Below are positions 1 through 5,389 of a DNA stretch of 5,389 nucleotides, piece by piece. This DNA comes from Hyphomicrobiaceae bacterium. GTDB lineage: Bacteria; Pseudomonadota; Alphaproteobacteria; Rhizobiales; Hyphomicrobiaceae. The stretch is taken from positions 1 to 5,389 of the forward strand of contig JAJFHI010000168.1 in assembly GCA_021775715.1 (NCBI GenBank), in the 5' to 3' direction. The position numbers were made by a program, and so were the translations under genes. The first letter of the stretch is position 1. Every line of letters starts with the position of its first letter. The notes beneath the pieces were generated by a model. That model was not told the DNA's origin and ran no database searches. It saw only the letters and a list, made by a program, of their open reading frames with translations.

Positions 1-309
1 TCACCGTTTACCAGTCGCACGGGCGCCTACACCTTCCGTGCGACGGTGCCTGACAGCCAACTGAAGGTTGCGGTTTTGGTGCGTGATGATGACGGACCTT
101 TGATCAAGACACACTTTCGTGCGGACCAAGGCCCGCTCACGGACGCTGGTCTTCTTAAGGCCCTTGTGCGCCATCCTACGATGACGTGGAAAGTGATGGT
201 GGGCATTCACTACGAGGCGCTCAAGCTCTGGCTGAAGGGGGTGCCGGTTGTCAGCGGACACCACTCGCCGCGCTACTCCGTAAGCTGTCCAAGCGCCCGG
301 CGCGGCTGA
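1..309 (+). CDS. DUF1365 family protein, C-terminal part (5' end outside window)
   Basis: This is the last 102 residues of a protein open from the left edge of the window to a TGA stop. The recognisable block is fragment residues 45-80: P-L-T-D-A, then a basic and hydrophobic helix with R-H-P-x-M-T-x-K-V, then G-I-H-Y-E-A-L-K-L-W-L-K-G. This ending is typical of DUF1365 (PF07103, COG3496). The biochemical role of the family is not established. Its genes commonly sit between a predicted NAD/FAD-binding amine-oxidase-like gene (COG2907) and a CFA-synthase-like gene (COG2230), which suggests a role in modifying lipid acyl chains. Here a CFA-like gene does follow, 41 nt downstream on the same strand, so co-transcription is likely. 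The final 20 or so residues are polar and not recognisably conserved. The family call is fairly confident; the function is unknown. Confidence 0.8.
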   Translation, partial: SPFTSRTGAYTFRATVPDSQLKVAVLVRDDDGPLIKTHFRADQGPLTDAGLLKALVRHPTMTWKVMVGIHYEALKLWLKGVPVVSGHHSPRYSVSCPSARRG

Positions 310-337
310 CTAACTCCTCCAAAATGTTCGAGACTGC

Positions 338-341
338 AAGG
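338..341 (+). promoter_or_regulatory. Candidate ribosome binding site deciding the methyltransferase start
   Basis: AAGG lies 9 nt before the ATG at 351. The in-frame ATG at 324 has only a pyrimidine-rich stretch and no purine-rich site in front of it. The frame is open back to 186, but that ATG would overlap DUF1365 by more than 120 nt. The site therefore favours 351, though AAGG is a weak match. Confidence 0.4.
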
Positions 342-350
342 CTGAAGACC

Positions 351-1601
351 ATGTCTGACCAAGACGTACTGCATACCAACCCAATGCCAGCACCGCGCGG
401 ACCAAATGGTCTCAGTGATGAGTTGATCCTCAAATTGGCATCGATGTTCCTGAAAAAATTGCGCGATGGTCGACTGCGCCTGACGTTGCCATCGGGCCGT
501 GCTGGCGTGATCGGTGGTGGCCACGCGGAGCTTGAGGCGAGTATCGATATCCGGTCTTACAAGGTGCTGAGCCGCGCCGTGCAGAGAGGCGCACTGGGCT
601 TTGCGGAAAGCTACATCAAGGGAGACGTCGTCACTGAAGATCTTGGCCAGGTGTTCCGTTTTTTCATTGCCAACTTCGAAGCGCTGGACACAGCAAGCCG
701 AGGCGTTTTTCGTGCGCGTTTGCCGGATCGTTTGGCGCACGCTTCAAACCGCAATACGCGTGCGGGCAGTCGCCGCAACATTGCTGCGCATTACGACCTC
801 GGCAATGACTTCTACAAGTTGTGGCTTGATCCCGGCATGACCTACTCCAGTGCCTTGTACGAAGTAGCGGGTCCTACTGGCTTAACACTGGAAGAGGCGC
901 AGGCGGCCAAGTACAATCGGATATTGGAGGCCCTCGACCTCGACACGTCCGCGTCGGTTTTGGAAATCGGTTGTGGCTGGGGCGGTATGGCTACTACCTT
1001 GGCGGGGGCCGACCAGAAGGTAACGGCAATCACAGTATCCAACGAACAGTTCGTTGCCGCCCGCCAGCGCGTTCAAGACGATGGTTTATTAGATTGCGTA
1101 GACGTTCGTTTTCAGGATTATCGAGATGTCTCTGGCAAGTTTGATCGTATCGTGTCGGTTGAAATGATAGAGGCTGTCGGCACCGCGCATTGGCCGCAGT
1201 ATTTCAAAACACTGTCGGACCGCTTGGCCGACGATGGTCATGCCGTTTTGCAGGCGATTACAATCAACCCGAAAGACTACCCCGGTTATGTCCGCCGCCC
1301 GGACTTTATCCAACGCTACATTTTCCCTGGTGGCATGTTGCCAACGGTCGACATCATGACCGAACAGGCGCGCAACAACGGGATGAAGCTTGAAACAATT
1401 ACGACGTTCGGCGCTGACTACGCGGAGACGCTGCGCCAATGGCGGACGCGCTTCGAGGCGGCATGGCCGCAAATTGCGGCGCTTGGCTTTGATGAGAACT
1501 TCCGGCGCATGTGGATCTATTATCTGACCTATTGCGAGATCGGCTTCGACAGCGGCGTGACAGATGTTGGCATCTACAAGGTGATCAAACAGCCGCAGTA
1601 A
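351..1601 (+). CDS. Cyclopropane-fatty-acyl-phospholipid synthase-like SAM methyltransferase (possibly UfaM-type)
   Basis: A 416-residue SAM-dependent methyltransferase of the CFA synthase family (COG2230), expected to act on double bonds in acyl chains of membrane phospholipids. The family signature H-Y-D-L-G-N-D is at residues 147-153, followed by L-D-P-G-M-T-Y-S. The SAM-binding glycine motif V-L-E-I-G-C-G-W-G-G is at 203-212. Q-D-Y-R-D, D-R-I-V-S-V and F-G-A-D-Y are also present, as is the family C-terminus rich in Tyr and Trp. Length is normal for the family. By comparison with E. coli Cfa recalled from memory, the bicarbonate site is only partly kept: Glu274 (E239), Ile303 (I268) and Tyr357 (Y317) are present, but Ser167 replaces C139 and Gln301 replaces H266. 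It may therefore methylate without forming a cyclopropane ring. Start 351 is chosen for its AAGG; 324 is an alternative. No promoter was seen directly upstream, so it is probably read from the DUF1365 side. Confidence 0.9.
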   Translation: MSDQDVLHTNPMPAPRGPNGLSDELILKLASMFLKKLRDGRLRLTLPSGRAGVIGGGHAELEASIDIRSYKVLSRAVQRGALGFAESYIKGDVVTEDLGQVFRFFIANFEALDTASRGVFRARLPDRLAHASNRNTRAGSRRNIAAHYDLGNDFYKLWLDPGMTYSSALYEVAGPTGLTLEEAQAAKYNRILEALDLDTSASVLEIGCGWGGMATTLAGADQKVTAITVSNEQFVAARQRVQDDGLLDCVDVRFQDYRDVSGKFDRIVSVEMIEAVGTAHWPQYFKTLSDRLADDGHAVLQAITINPKDYPGYVRRPDFIQRYIFPGGMLPTVDIMTEQARNNGMKLETITTFGADYAETLRQWRTRFEAAWPQIAALGFDENFRRMWIYYLTYCEIGFDSGVTDVGIYKVIKQPQ

Positions 1602-1612
1602 TCAACCGTCGA

Positions 1613-1643
1613 CTGCGAATTTGTCTGGTTCGCGGGGCTTTTT
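1613..1643 (+). terminator. Possible intrinsic terminator after the methyltransferase gene
   Basis: Arms 1613-1619 (CTGCGAA) and 1629-1635 (TTCGCGG) can form a 7-bp stem including one T-G pair, with a 9-nt loop. Five T residues follow at 1639-1643, three bases after the stem. It starts 12 nt after the stop codon, in the 125-nt gap between two convergent genes. The stem is short and the T tract is not adjacent, so it is only a moderate candidate. No clear terminator for the - strand operon was found in the same gap. Confidence 0.4.
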
Positions 1644-1726
1644 CAATCTTATCTAGAAGTATCCTTGCCCAGGTTTTTGTATCTTAAAGTTGTCATTCGC
1701 CTCTGCCGCACGCAAACGCATAAAAA

Positions 1727-2545
1727 TTATTCTGAAGATGAGCCCTGCTTTTCAGCTTGCGCCGCTTCGTATGCCGCGCGCTGCTGGGCAATAAGTGGTC
1801 TGAGCGTCAGAAAATACATCCAATAGGGCATGGCGGCGATCGATTTCATCAGCCACCTCATCTTCCAGGGAAACGTGATATCGAATTTCTCTGTCTCAAG
1901 CCCGCTAATGATGGCTGTAGCTGCTTCGTCCGACGGAATAATAAACGGCATCGGAAAATCGTTGCCAGCTGTCAACGGCGTGTCAACGAAGCCCGGGTTG
2001 ATGACGCTGATTTTGACGTTTGACCCCGTTAGATCCAGCGCTAGCGTTTCGCCGAGTGAGATCGCGGCGGCCTTTGACGGAGAATAGGAAGACGCGCGCG
2101 GCAGGCCGCAGAAACCGGCAACAGAAGCTACGATAGCGACGTGACCACCATCACGTGCAACCATATCCGATAGCACGGCTTCAACACCATTTGCGACGCC
2201 GTTGTGGTTCACTGCCATCGTTTGCGCGCAGTCTTTTGCACTAAAGCCCAAGTCGGCGCGCTGGGATTTGTAGATGCCCGCGTTCAAAATTACGAGGTCG
2301 AGCACGCCAAGATCTTGCTTGATCCGTTGGCCGGTCTCTAGAACGGCTGCATGGTCCGTGACGTCAAGCGGATAGATCTTGATGTTTGGCTCAAGCGCTG
2401 CCAGTTCCGCGAGCTTGTCGGTCGAGCGGGCAGAGGCTGCAACTTTGGCACCGGCACGTGCTAGTTGAAGGGCCACATCGCGGCCGATACCCGTACTCGC
2501 GCCTGTAATCCAGACGTTGTTCCATTTCGAACGTTTTTGTGTCAC
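1727..2545 (-). CDS. Short-chain dehydrogenase/reductase (SDR), third gene of the rpoE-chrR operon
   Basis: A 272-residue classical SDR oxidoreductase expected to use NAD(P)(H); the substrate is unknown. The cofactor motif T-G-A-S-T-G-I-G is at 14-21, N-A-G at 88-90 and the structural Asn at 113 (V-N-H-N-G). The catalytic Ser is at 141 and Y-S-P-S-K at 154-158, so the Asn-Ser-Tyr-Lys tetrad is complete. P-G follows at 184-185. Residues 231-251 are rich in Trp, Met, Tyr and Leu and may form a membrane-associated helix, unusual for a soluble SDR and suggestive of a lipid-like substrate. The start is GTG at 2545, preceded by AAAGG 10 nt upstream; starting here puts the Rossmann fold at the usual distance from the N-terminus. 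It lies 40 nt after chrR on the same strand and is probably co-transcribed with rpoE-chrR. An SDR is also, as I recall, part of the R. sphaeroides RpoE regulon. The family call is certain; the substrate is not. Confidence 0.93.
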   Translation of the reverse strand: MTQKRSKWNNVWITGASTGIGRDVALQLARAGAKVAASARSTDKLAELAALEPNIKIYPLDVTDHAAVLETGQRIKQDLGVLDLVILNAGIYKSQRADLGFSAKDCAQTMAVNHNGVANGVEAVLSDMVARDGGHVAIVASVAGFCGLPRASSYSPSKAAAISLGETLALDLTGSNVKISVINPGFVDTPLTAGNDFPMPFIIPSDEAATAIISGLETEKFDITFPWKMRWLMKSIAAMPYWMYFLTLRPLIAQQRAAYEAAQAEKQGSSSE

Positions 2546-2555
2546 CAGCGACCAA

Positions 2556-2560
2556 CCTTT
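2556..2560 (-). promoter_or_regulatory. Ribosome binding site supporting the GTG start of the SDR
   Basis: AAAGG on the - strand lies 10 nt before the GTG at 2545. There is no ATG near the N-terminus that would keep the glycine-rich cofactor motif in place, so this site and the motif position together support the GTG start. Confidence 0.5.
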
Positions 2561-2585
2561 GTTATTGCGAACGTGCTGCGCGCAA

Positions 2586-3290
2586 TCAAAGGCCTGTTAG
2601 AGGCTGAACCAACCGCGCGACGAGGTTACGGTATTTTGCCGGGCTTTCGCTAGCAATCAAGCAAATACAGCCCTCTTTTGCGTCGCTCACGGGTTGGTGT
2701 TCGGTATCACCGTCGACATCCTCGACGTCACCCACACCGAACGTAGCAATTTCGTCCTTGTAACTACCGCGCAAAACCAGCGTCAGTTCGGTCCCGCCGT
2801 GCGTGTGTTCGGGCAAAACCTGGCCCGGGGCGACTTTAATAAGGCGCAAATCACCACGACCACATTCGCTTTCCGGACCGACGTGCGCATGCCAAACGCC
2901 GAAACCAAGTCGCTTCCACGGGAGATCGTCAAGGTTATTGCCAATGAAGGCCGCCAACGGTGCAGGAATTTCCGAACAAATGCCGGCGTGTATTTCTGCT
3001 TCCGCGCGTGCACTGCTGATATTGTCGGCAGAACTGTGGGGTTTGATCACGCTATCAATTTCAGCCGCGATGCCGCGCAACGCCAAAGTCGGAGCAGACC
3101 CATCAAGCTCAACCGGTTCGATCTTGTCGAATAGCAAAGAACCGACAAGTTCCATGTCGCGAACTTTCTTGGCGCAGGACGAACAATTAGACGTATGTGC
3201 GACCACAACCGCGCAAAGCGCTTCCGGCAGGCTGCCAGCGGCGTAACTCATCAAGGTCGCGTCGTTAAGATGGTGTTTGATCATGCTCAT
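2586..3290 (-). CDS. chrR: ChrR-type zinc-binding anti-sigma factor with C-terminal cupin domain
   Basis: A 234-residue cytoplasmic anti-sigma factor expected to bind and silence the RpoE sigma factor encoded just upstream, releasing it on singlet oxygen or organic peroxide stress. The N-terminal ZAS-type domain has the zinc ligand pattern His6/His7 plus H-x3-C-x2-C at His32, Cys36 and Cys39. The C-terminal cupin domain has His162, His164, Glu168 and His198. These match the spacing of R. sphaeroides ChrR (H141, H143, E147, H177, recalled from memory) with a constant offset of 21. A C-x-C pair at 208-210 falls where that protein has C187/C189. The extra 20 or so residues sit in the linker between the domains. 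The gene starts 4 nt after the rpoE stop, so the two are surely one transcript and probably translationally coupled. An in-frame ATG at 3284 is better spaced (9 nt) from the AGG at 3294-3296 and may be the true start. Confidence 0.93.
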   Translation of the reverse strand: MSMIKHHLNDATLMSYAAGSLPEALCAVVVAHTSNCSSCAKKVRDMELVGSLLFDKIEPVELDGSAPTLALRGIAAEIDSVIKPHSSADNISSARAEAEIHAGICSEIPAPLAAFIGNNLDDLPWKRLGFGVWHAHVGPESECGRGDLRLIKVAPGQVLPEHTHGGTELTLVLRGSYKDEIATFGVGDVEDVDGDTEHQPVSDAKEGCICLIASESPAKYRNLVARLVQPLTGL

Positions 3291-3294
3291 TTGC

Positions 3295-3906
3295 CTATTG
3301 AAGGTCTTCTACGGACTCACGAATTTTCTGGTACGCAAGGCGCATTCTCGATTTTACGGTTCCGAGCGGTAATCCCAACCGCTCAGCAATTTCACTGTGC
3401 GACATGCCTTCGAGGTACGACAGCGTCACAACTTCGTGCTGATCGCGCGGCAATGCAGACAAGGCGGTATGGATACGTTGTTTGCGTTCTCGTTCCGATA
3501 CCTGTTCGTCTGGAGGCGTGTCGTCGGAGGCTTCTTCGTTATGTCCCTCGGGTAGCGCCTGCCATGGAAACTCTCGTCTCAACCGGTCGATACGCAGGTT
3601 ACGCGCAATAGTGAAGATCCATGTCGTCGCGCTACCTTTTTCGTCTGAATAAAGAGATGCTTTTCGCCAAATTGTCAGCAGGGTTTCCTGCGCCAATTCT
3701 TCGGCGGTGTTGGGATCGGCCCCTTTGCGCATCATGTAAGACTTCACGCGGGGTGCGAAATTCTCAAACAGCTCCTGGAACGCCACAACGTCGCCGCGTT
3801 CTGCAACGCGGCTCAATAGCTCGGACATCTCTTTGCTCTTTGAGCTGCGTGGATGTAACCGCGCTTTTTCTTCTCGCTCCATGAGCTGCATCATATCCGA
3901 CCCCAT
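3295..3906 (-). CDS. rpoE: ECF RNA polymerase sigma factor, RpoE/ECF11 type
   Basis: Up to 203 residues; a group IV (ECF) sigma factor that directs RNA polymerase to stress promoters. Sigma region 2 spans about 42-112, with L-F-x-x-F-A-P-R-V-K at 46-55, A-E-E-L-A-Q-E-T at 68-75 and the promoter-melting and -10 recognition part T-W-I-F-T-I-A-R-N with I-D-R-L-R-R. An acidic linker with D-D-T-P-P-D-E follows at 128-134. Region 4 spans about 145-198, with A-L-P-R-D-Q and the helix-turn-helix S-H-S-E-I-A-E-R-L, then G-T-V-K-S-R-M-R-L. Pairing with chrR 4 nt downstream assigns it to the RpoE-ChrR group. The start is uncertain. Met1 (3906) has no ribosome site. Met5 (3894) has GGGG 6 nt upstream. 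Met27 (3828) would give 177 residues, close to the usual family length. Autoregulation is likely, given the candidate promoter upstream. Confidence 0.93.
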   Translation of the reverse strand: MGSDMMQLMEREEKARLHPRSSKSKEMSELLSRVAERGDVVAFQELFENFAPRVKSYMMRKGADPNTAEELAQETLLTIWRKASLYSDEKGSATTWIFTIARNLRIDRLRREFPWQALPEGHNEEASDDTPPDEQVSERERKQRIHTALSALPRDQHEVVTLSYLEGMSHSEIAERLGLPLGTVKSRMRLAYQKIRESVEDLQ

Positions 3907-4268
3907 TAAACTTTGTTAGTCTACGGTCGCGCTTTCTCAACGGATCGCCGGACCTTTTTCATTGACGGGACATACGTCCATAGGCGGGCTCCAGCGGCCA
4001 TTCGTTGTTTCACGTCTTTTCTACGGGGATGAGGGCGGTCCAGACCACGTCTATGCCGCGCGCTGTTGCTTTACCGATGTCGTCGGAGTGGTTAATTGAG
4101 CAGATTATCATCTGACGTCTGATTGCCTTTTCCATGATATTATCGTCGGAGCCATAGACGCCTGCCATTGCCACCGGTACATGTGCGCCTGAAATCCAAT
4201 TGCCGCCAAGGCTCGCGACCCGCAAAGTCGTGCCAAACACGGCCAATTTTGACGGGACATTAAGATCG
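3907..4268. other. Divergent intergenic region between rpoE and transketolase genes
   Basis: This 362-nt region lies between two divergently read genes. Its left end holds the candidate rpoE promoter. I see no recognisable gene, RNA family or strong hairpin in the rest. A - strand reading frame ending at 4010 crosses it, but it runs on into the transketolase coding sequence and resembles nothing known to me. The transketolase promoter should lie here, but no convincing -35/-10 pair could be picked by eye. Composition is visibly more AT-rich around 4085-4145 than in the flanking genes, as expected for promoter DNA. A TCGTCGGAG 9-mer occurs twice (4080-4088 and 4143-4151), of doubtful meaning. 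Confidence 0.5.
3918..3947 (-). promoter_or_regulatory. Candidate RpoE-type (ECF) autoregulatory promoter of rpoE-chrR-SDR
   Basis: On the - strand, CGATCC (3942-3947) is followed after 18 nt by TAGACT (3918-3923). R. sphaeroides RpoE promoters are known for a TGATCC-like -35 and a TA-rich -10 at about this spacing, so the -35 matches at five of six positions and the -10 matches partly. Transcription would begin near 3911, which leaves a leader of only about 5 nt for the ATG at 3906 but about 17 nt, including a GGGG ribosome site, for the ATG at 3894. The match was made by eye. Confidence 0.5.
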
Positions 4269-5389
4269 ATGGGTGACGCACAGGGGACGGTGGCCAGCAA
4301 GGTTGACCACAACGAAATGGCTAACGCGATCCGGGCTTTGTCCATGGACGCGGTGCAGGCCGCAAATTCAGGCCACCCCGGTATGCCAATGGGAATGGCC
4401 GATGTGGCAACGGTCTTGTTCCAGGAACACCTGACGTTTGATCCGAGCAATCCGGATTGGCCCAACCGAGACCGCTTTGTGCTGTCGGCGGGCCACGGAT
4501 CAATGCTGCTTTATTCGCTGCTCTATCTCACCGGTTACCCAGGCATGACGATCGAGGAGATCAAGAACTTCCGCCAGCTCGGTGCCAAAACTGCTGGTCA
4601 CCCGGAATACGGCCACGCCGCCGGGATTGAAACGACAACAGGTCCGCTCGGACAGGGCATCGCGAATGCCGTCGGCATGGCAATTGCGGAACGGCTTCTG
4701 AATGCGCGCGTCGGCTCTGTTCTGTTGGACCACCACACCTACGTCATCGCAGGCGATGGTTGCTTGATGGAAGGTCTAAGTCAGGAAGCGATTTCGCTCG
4801 CGGGCCACTTACGCCTCGGCAAGTTGATCGTGCTGTTTGATGACAACTCCATTTCTATTGACGGTTCGACAGACCTTTCAACGTCTGACGATGTGCACGG
4901 GCGTTTTAAGGCCAGTGGCTGGAACACGTTGCAGATTGACGGCCACGATGCCGACGCCGTGTCGAAAGCCATTGCGACAGCAAAAGCCGATTCCTCGAAG
5001 CCATGGTTGATTGCCTGCAAAACGCAGATCGGGTTTGGTTCGCCAAACCGGGCCGGAACGGCAAAAGCACACGGTGCGCCTCTGGGAGCTGACGAGATTG
5101 CACTAACGCGCGGACAGCTGGGCTGGGCCCATGCTCCGTTTATCGTTCCCGACGAGATTTTGGCAGCATGGCGCGGTGTCGGTGCGCGCGGCGCTGCAAT
5201 CAGAGCCACCTGGTTGAAGGCGTTTGATGCATCGAACAGTGAAGCGCAAGCGCTATTGACGGCGCCAACGGCGGCATCTCGCGGGCCAGCGATTGAAGGT
5301 GCGATCGCGGCGGCAAAGGCGGAGTTTGCAGCGGACGAGAAAAAACGCGCAACACGTCAGTGGTCGCAACTTGTGCTAGAGCATCTCGT
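4269..5389 (+). CDS. tkt: Transketolase, N-terminal part (3' end outside window)
   Basis: The first 373 residues of a thiamine diphosphate (TPP)-dependent transketolase, which moves two-carbon ketol units between sugar phosphates in the pentose phosphate pathway and, in autotrophs, the Calvin cycle. A-N-A-I-R-A-L-S-M-D-A-V begins near residue 18, followed by S-G-H-P-G-M-P-M-G with catalytic-site His36 (E. coli H26). D-R-F-V-L-S-A-G-H-G-S-M, A-G-H-P-E-Y-G-H and E-T-T-T-G-P-L-G-Q-G follow in family order. The TPP motif opens with G-D-G at 162-164 and closes with D-D-N at 191-193. I-G-F-G-S-P-N and H-G-A-P-L-G follow. About 290 residues (pyrimidine-binding and C-terminal domains) are missing beyond the edge. 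ATG 4269 is chosen because it gives the usual short tail before A-N-A-I-R-A-L; ATG 4317 would start inside that motif. Both ribosome sites are weak (GGGA 11 nt before 4269). It is divergent from rpoE and probably unrelated to the stress response. Confidence 0.95.
   Translation, partial: MGDAQGTVASKVDHNEMANAIRALSMDAVQAANSGHPGMPMGMADVATVLFQEHLTFDPSNPDWPNRDRFVLSAGHGSMLLYSLLYLTGYPGMTIEEIKNFRQLGAKTAGHPEYGHAAGIETTTGPLGQGIANAVGMAIAERLLNARVGSVLLDHHTYVIAGDGCLMEGLSQEAISLAGHLRLGKLIVLFDDNSISIDGSTDLSTSDDVHGRFKASGWNTLQIDGHDADAVSKAIATAKADSSKPWLIACKTQIGFGSPNRAGTAKAHGAPLGADEIALTRGQLGWAHAPFIVPDEILAAWRGVGARGAAIRATWLKAFDASNSEAQALLTAPTAASRGPAIEGAIAAAKAEFAADEKKRATRQWSQLVLEHL

Noticed and set aside
186..350. Longer reading of the methyltransferase from ATG 186
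   Set aside because: It would overlap the conserved end of DUF1365 by 124 nt, and the added residues do not resemble the family N-terminus.
273..740. - strand open frame of 155 codons
   Set aside because: It is antisense to the DUF1365 end and the methyltransferase, with no recognisable motifs.
1089..1472. - strand open frame of 127 codons
   Set aside because: It is antisense to the conserved C-terminal half of the methyltransferase, so it is a shadow of codon use.
2694..3611. Several + strand open frames of 138-147 codons
   Set aside because: They lie opposite chrR and rpoE, whose zinc ligands and sigma motifs show the - strand to be the coding one.
3968..3979. Small inverted repeat GGAC-N4-GTCC upstream of rpoE
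   Set aside because: A 4-bp stem with no T tract and no extension is too short to call an operator or terminator.
4080..4151. Repeated 9-mer TCGTCGGAG in the intergenic region
   Set aside because: Two copies 63 nt apart, with no flanking similarity or symmetry, could arise by chance.
4010..4465. - strand open frame of 151 codons across the rpoE-tkt gap
   Set aside because: Its first half is the antisense of the conserved transketolase N-terminus. The rest has no recognisable domain and no clear start site.

Overview
The window looks like a piece of an alphaproteobacterial chromosome of moderate GC content. The evidence is an ECF sigma factor of the RpoE/ECF11 type followed directly by a ChrR zinc anti-sigma factor, a pairing best known from Rhodobacter sphaeroides. 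A transketolase with the alphaproteobacterial form of the conserved N-terminal motifs lies next to it. No mobile element, CRISPR array, tRNA or rRNA was seen. The genus cannot be fixed from the sequence alone.

Layout: (1) 1-309, + strand, is the 3' end of a DUF1365 gene. (2) 351-1601, + strand, is a cyclopropane-fatty-acid-synthase-like methyltransferase, complete and probably in the same operon as DUF1365; a weak hairpin with a T tract follows it. (3) 1727-2545, 2586-3290 and 3295-3906 on the - strand form a compact operon, read rpoE, chrR, short-chain dehydrogenase, converging on the methyltransferase gene. A candidate ECF promoter lies just upstream of rpoE. (4) 3907-4268 is a divergent intergenic region with no recognisable gene. 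(5) From 4269 to the window end, + strand, is the N-terminal 373 residues of a transketolase.

How the genes may work together: in R. sphaeroides, ChrR holds RpoE inactive until singlet oxygen appears, and the RpoE regulon includes fatty-acid-modifying enzymes of the CFA synthase family. A sigma/anti-sigma pair facing a DUF1365-CFA pair, with a dehydrogenase carrying a hydrophobic C-terminus in the sigma operon, fits a membrane-lipid response to photo-oxidative stress. This functional link is inference. Transketolase (pentose phosphate or Calvin cycle) is probably an unrelated neighbour.

The point most worth a second look is the methyltransferase. By alignment from memory with E. coli Cfa, two of the bicarbonate-site residues of true cyclopropane synthases are replaced (Cys to Ser167, His to Gln301), while the SAM site, the Glu and the Tyr are kept. 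It may therefore make a methylated rather than a cyclopropanated lipid, as the UfaM-type enzymes of furan fatty acid synthesis do. The locus as a whole resembles a known type of system, so I do not claim a wholly new one.
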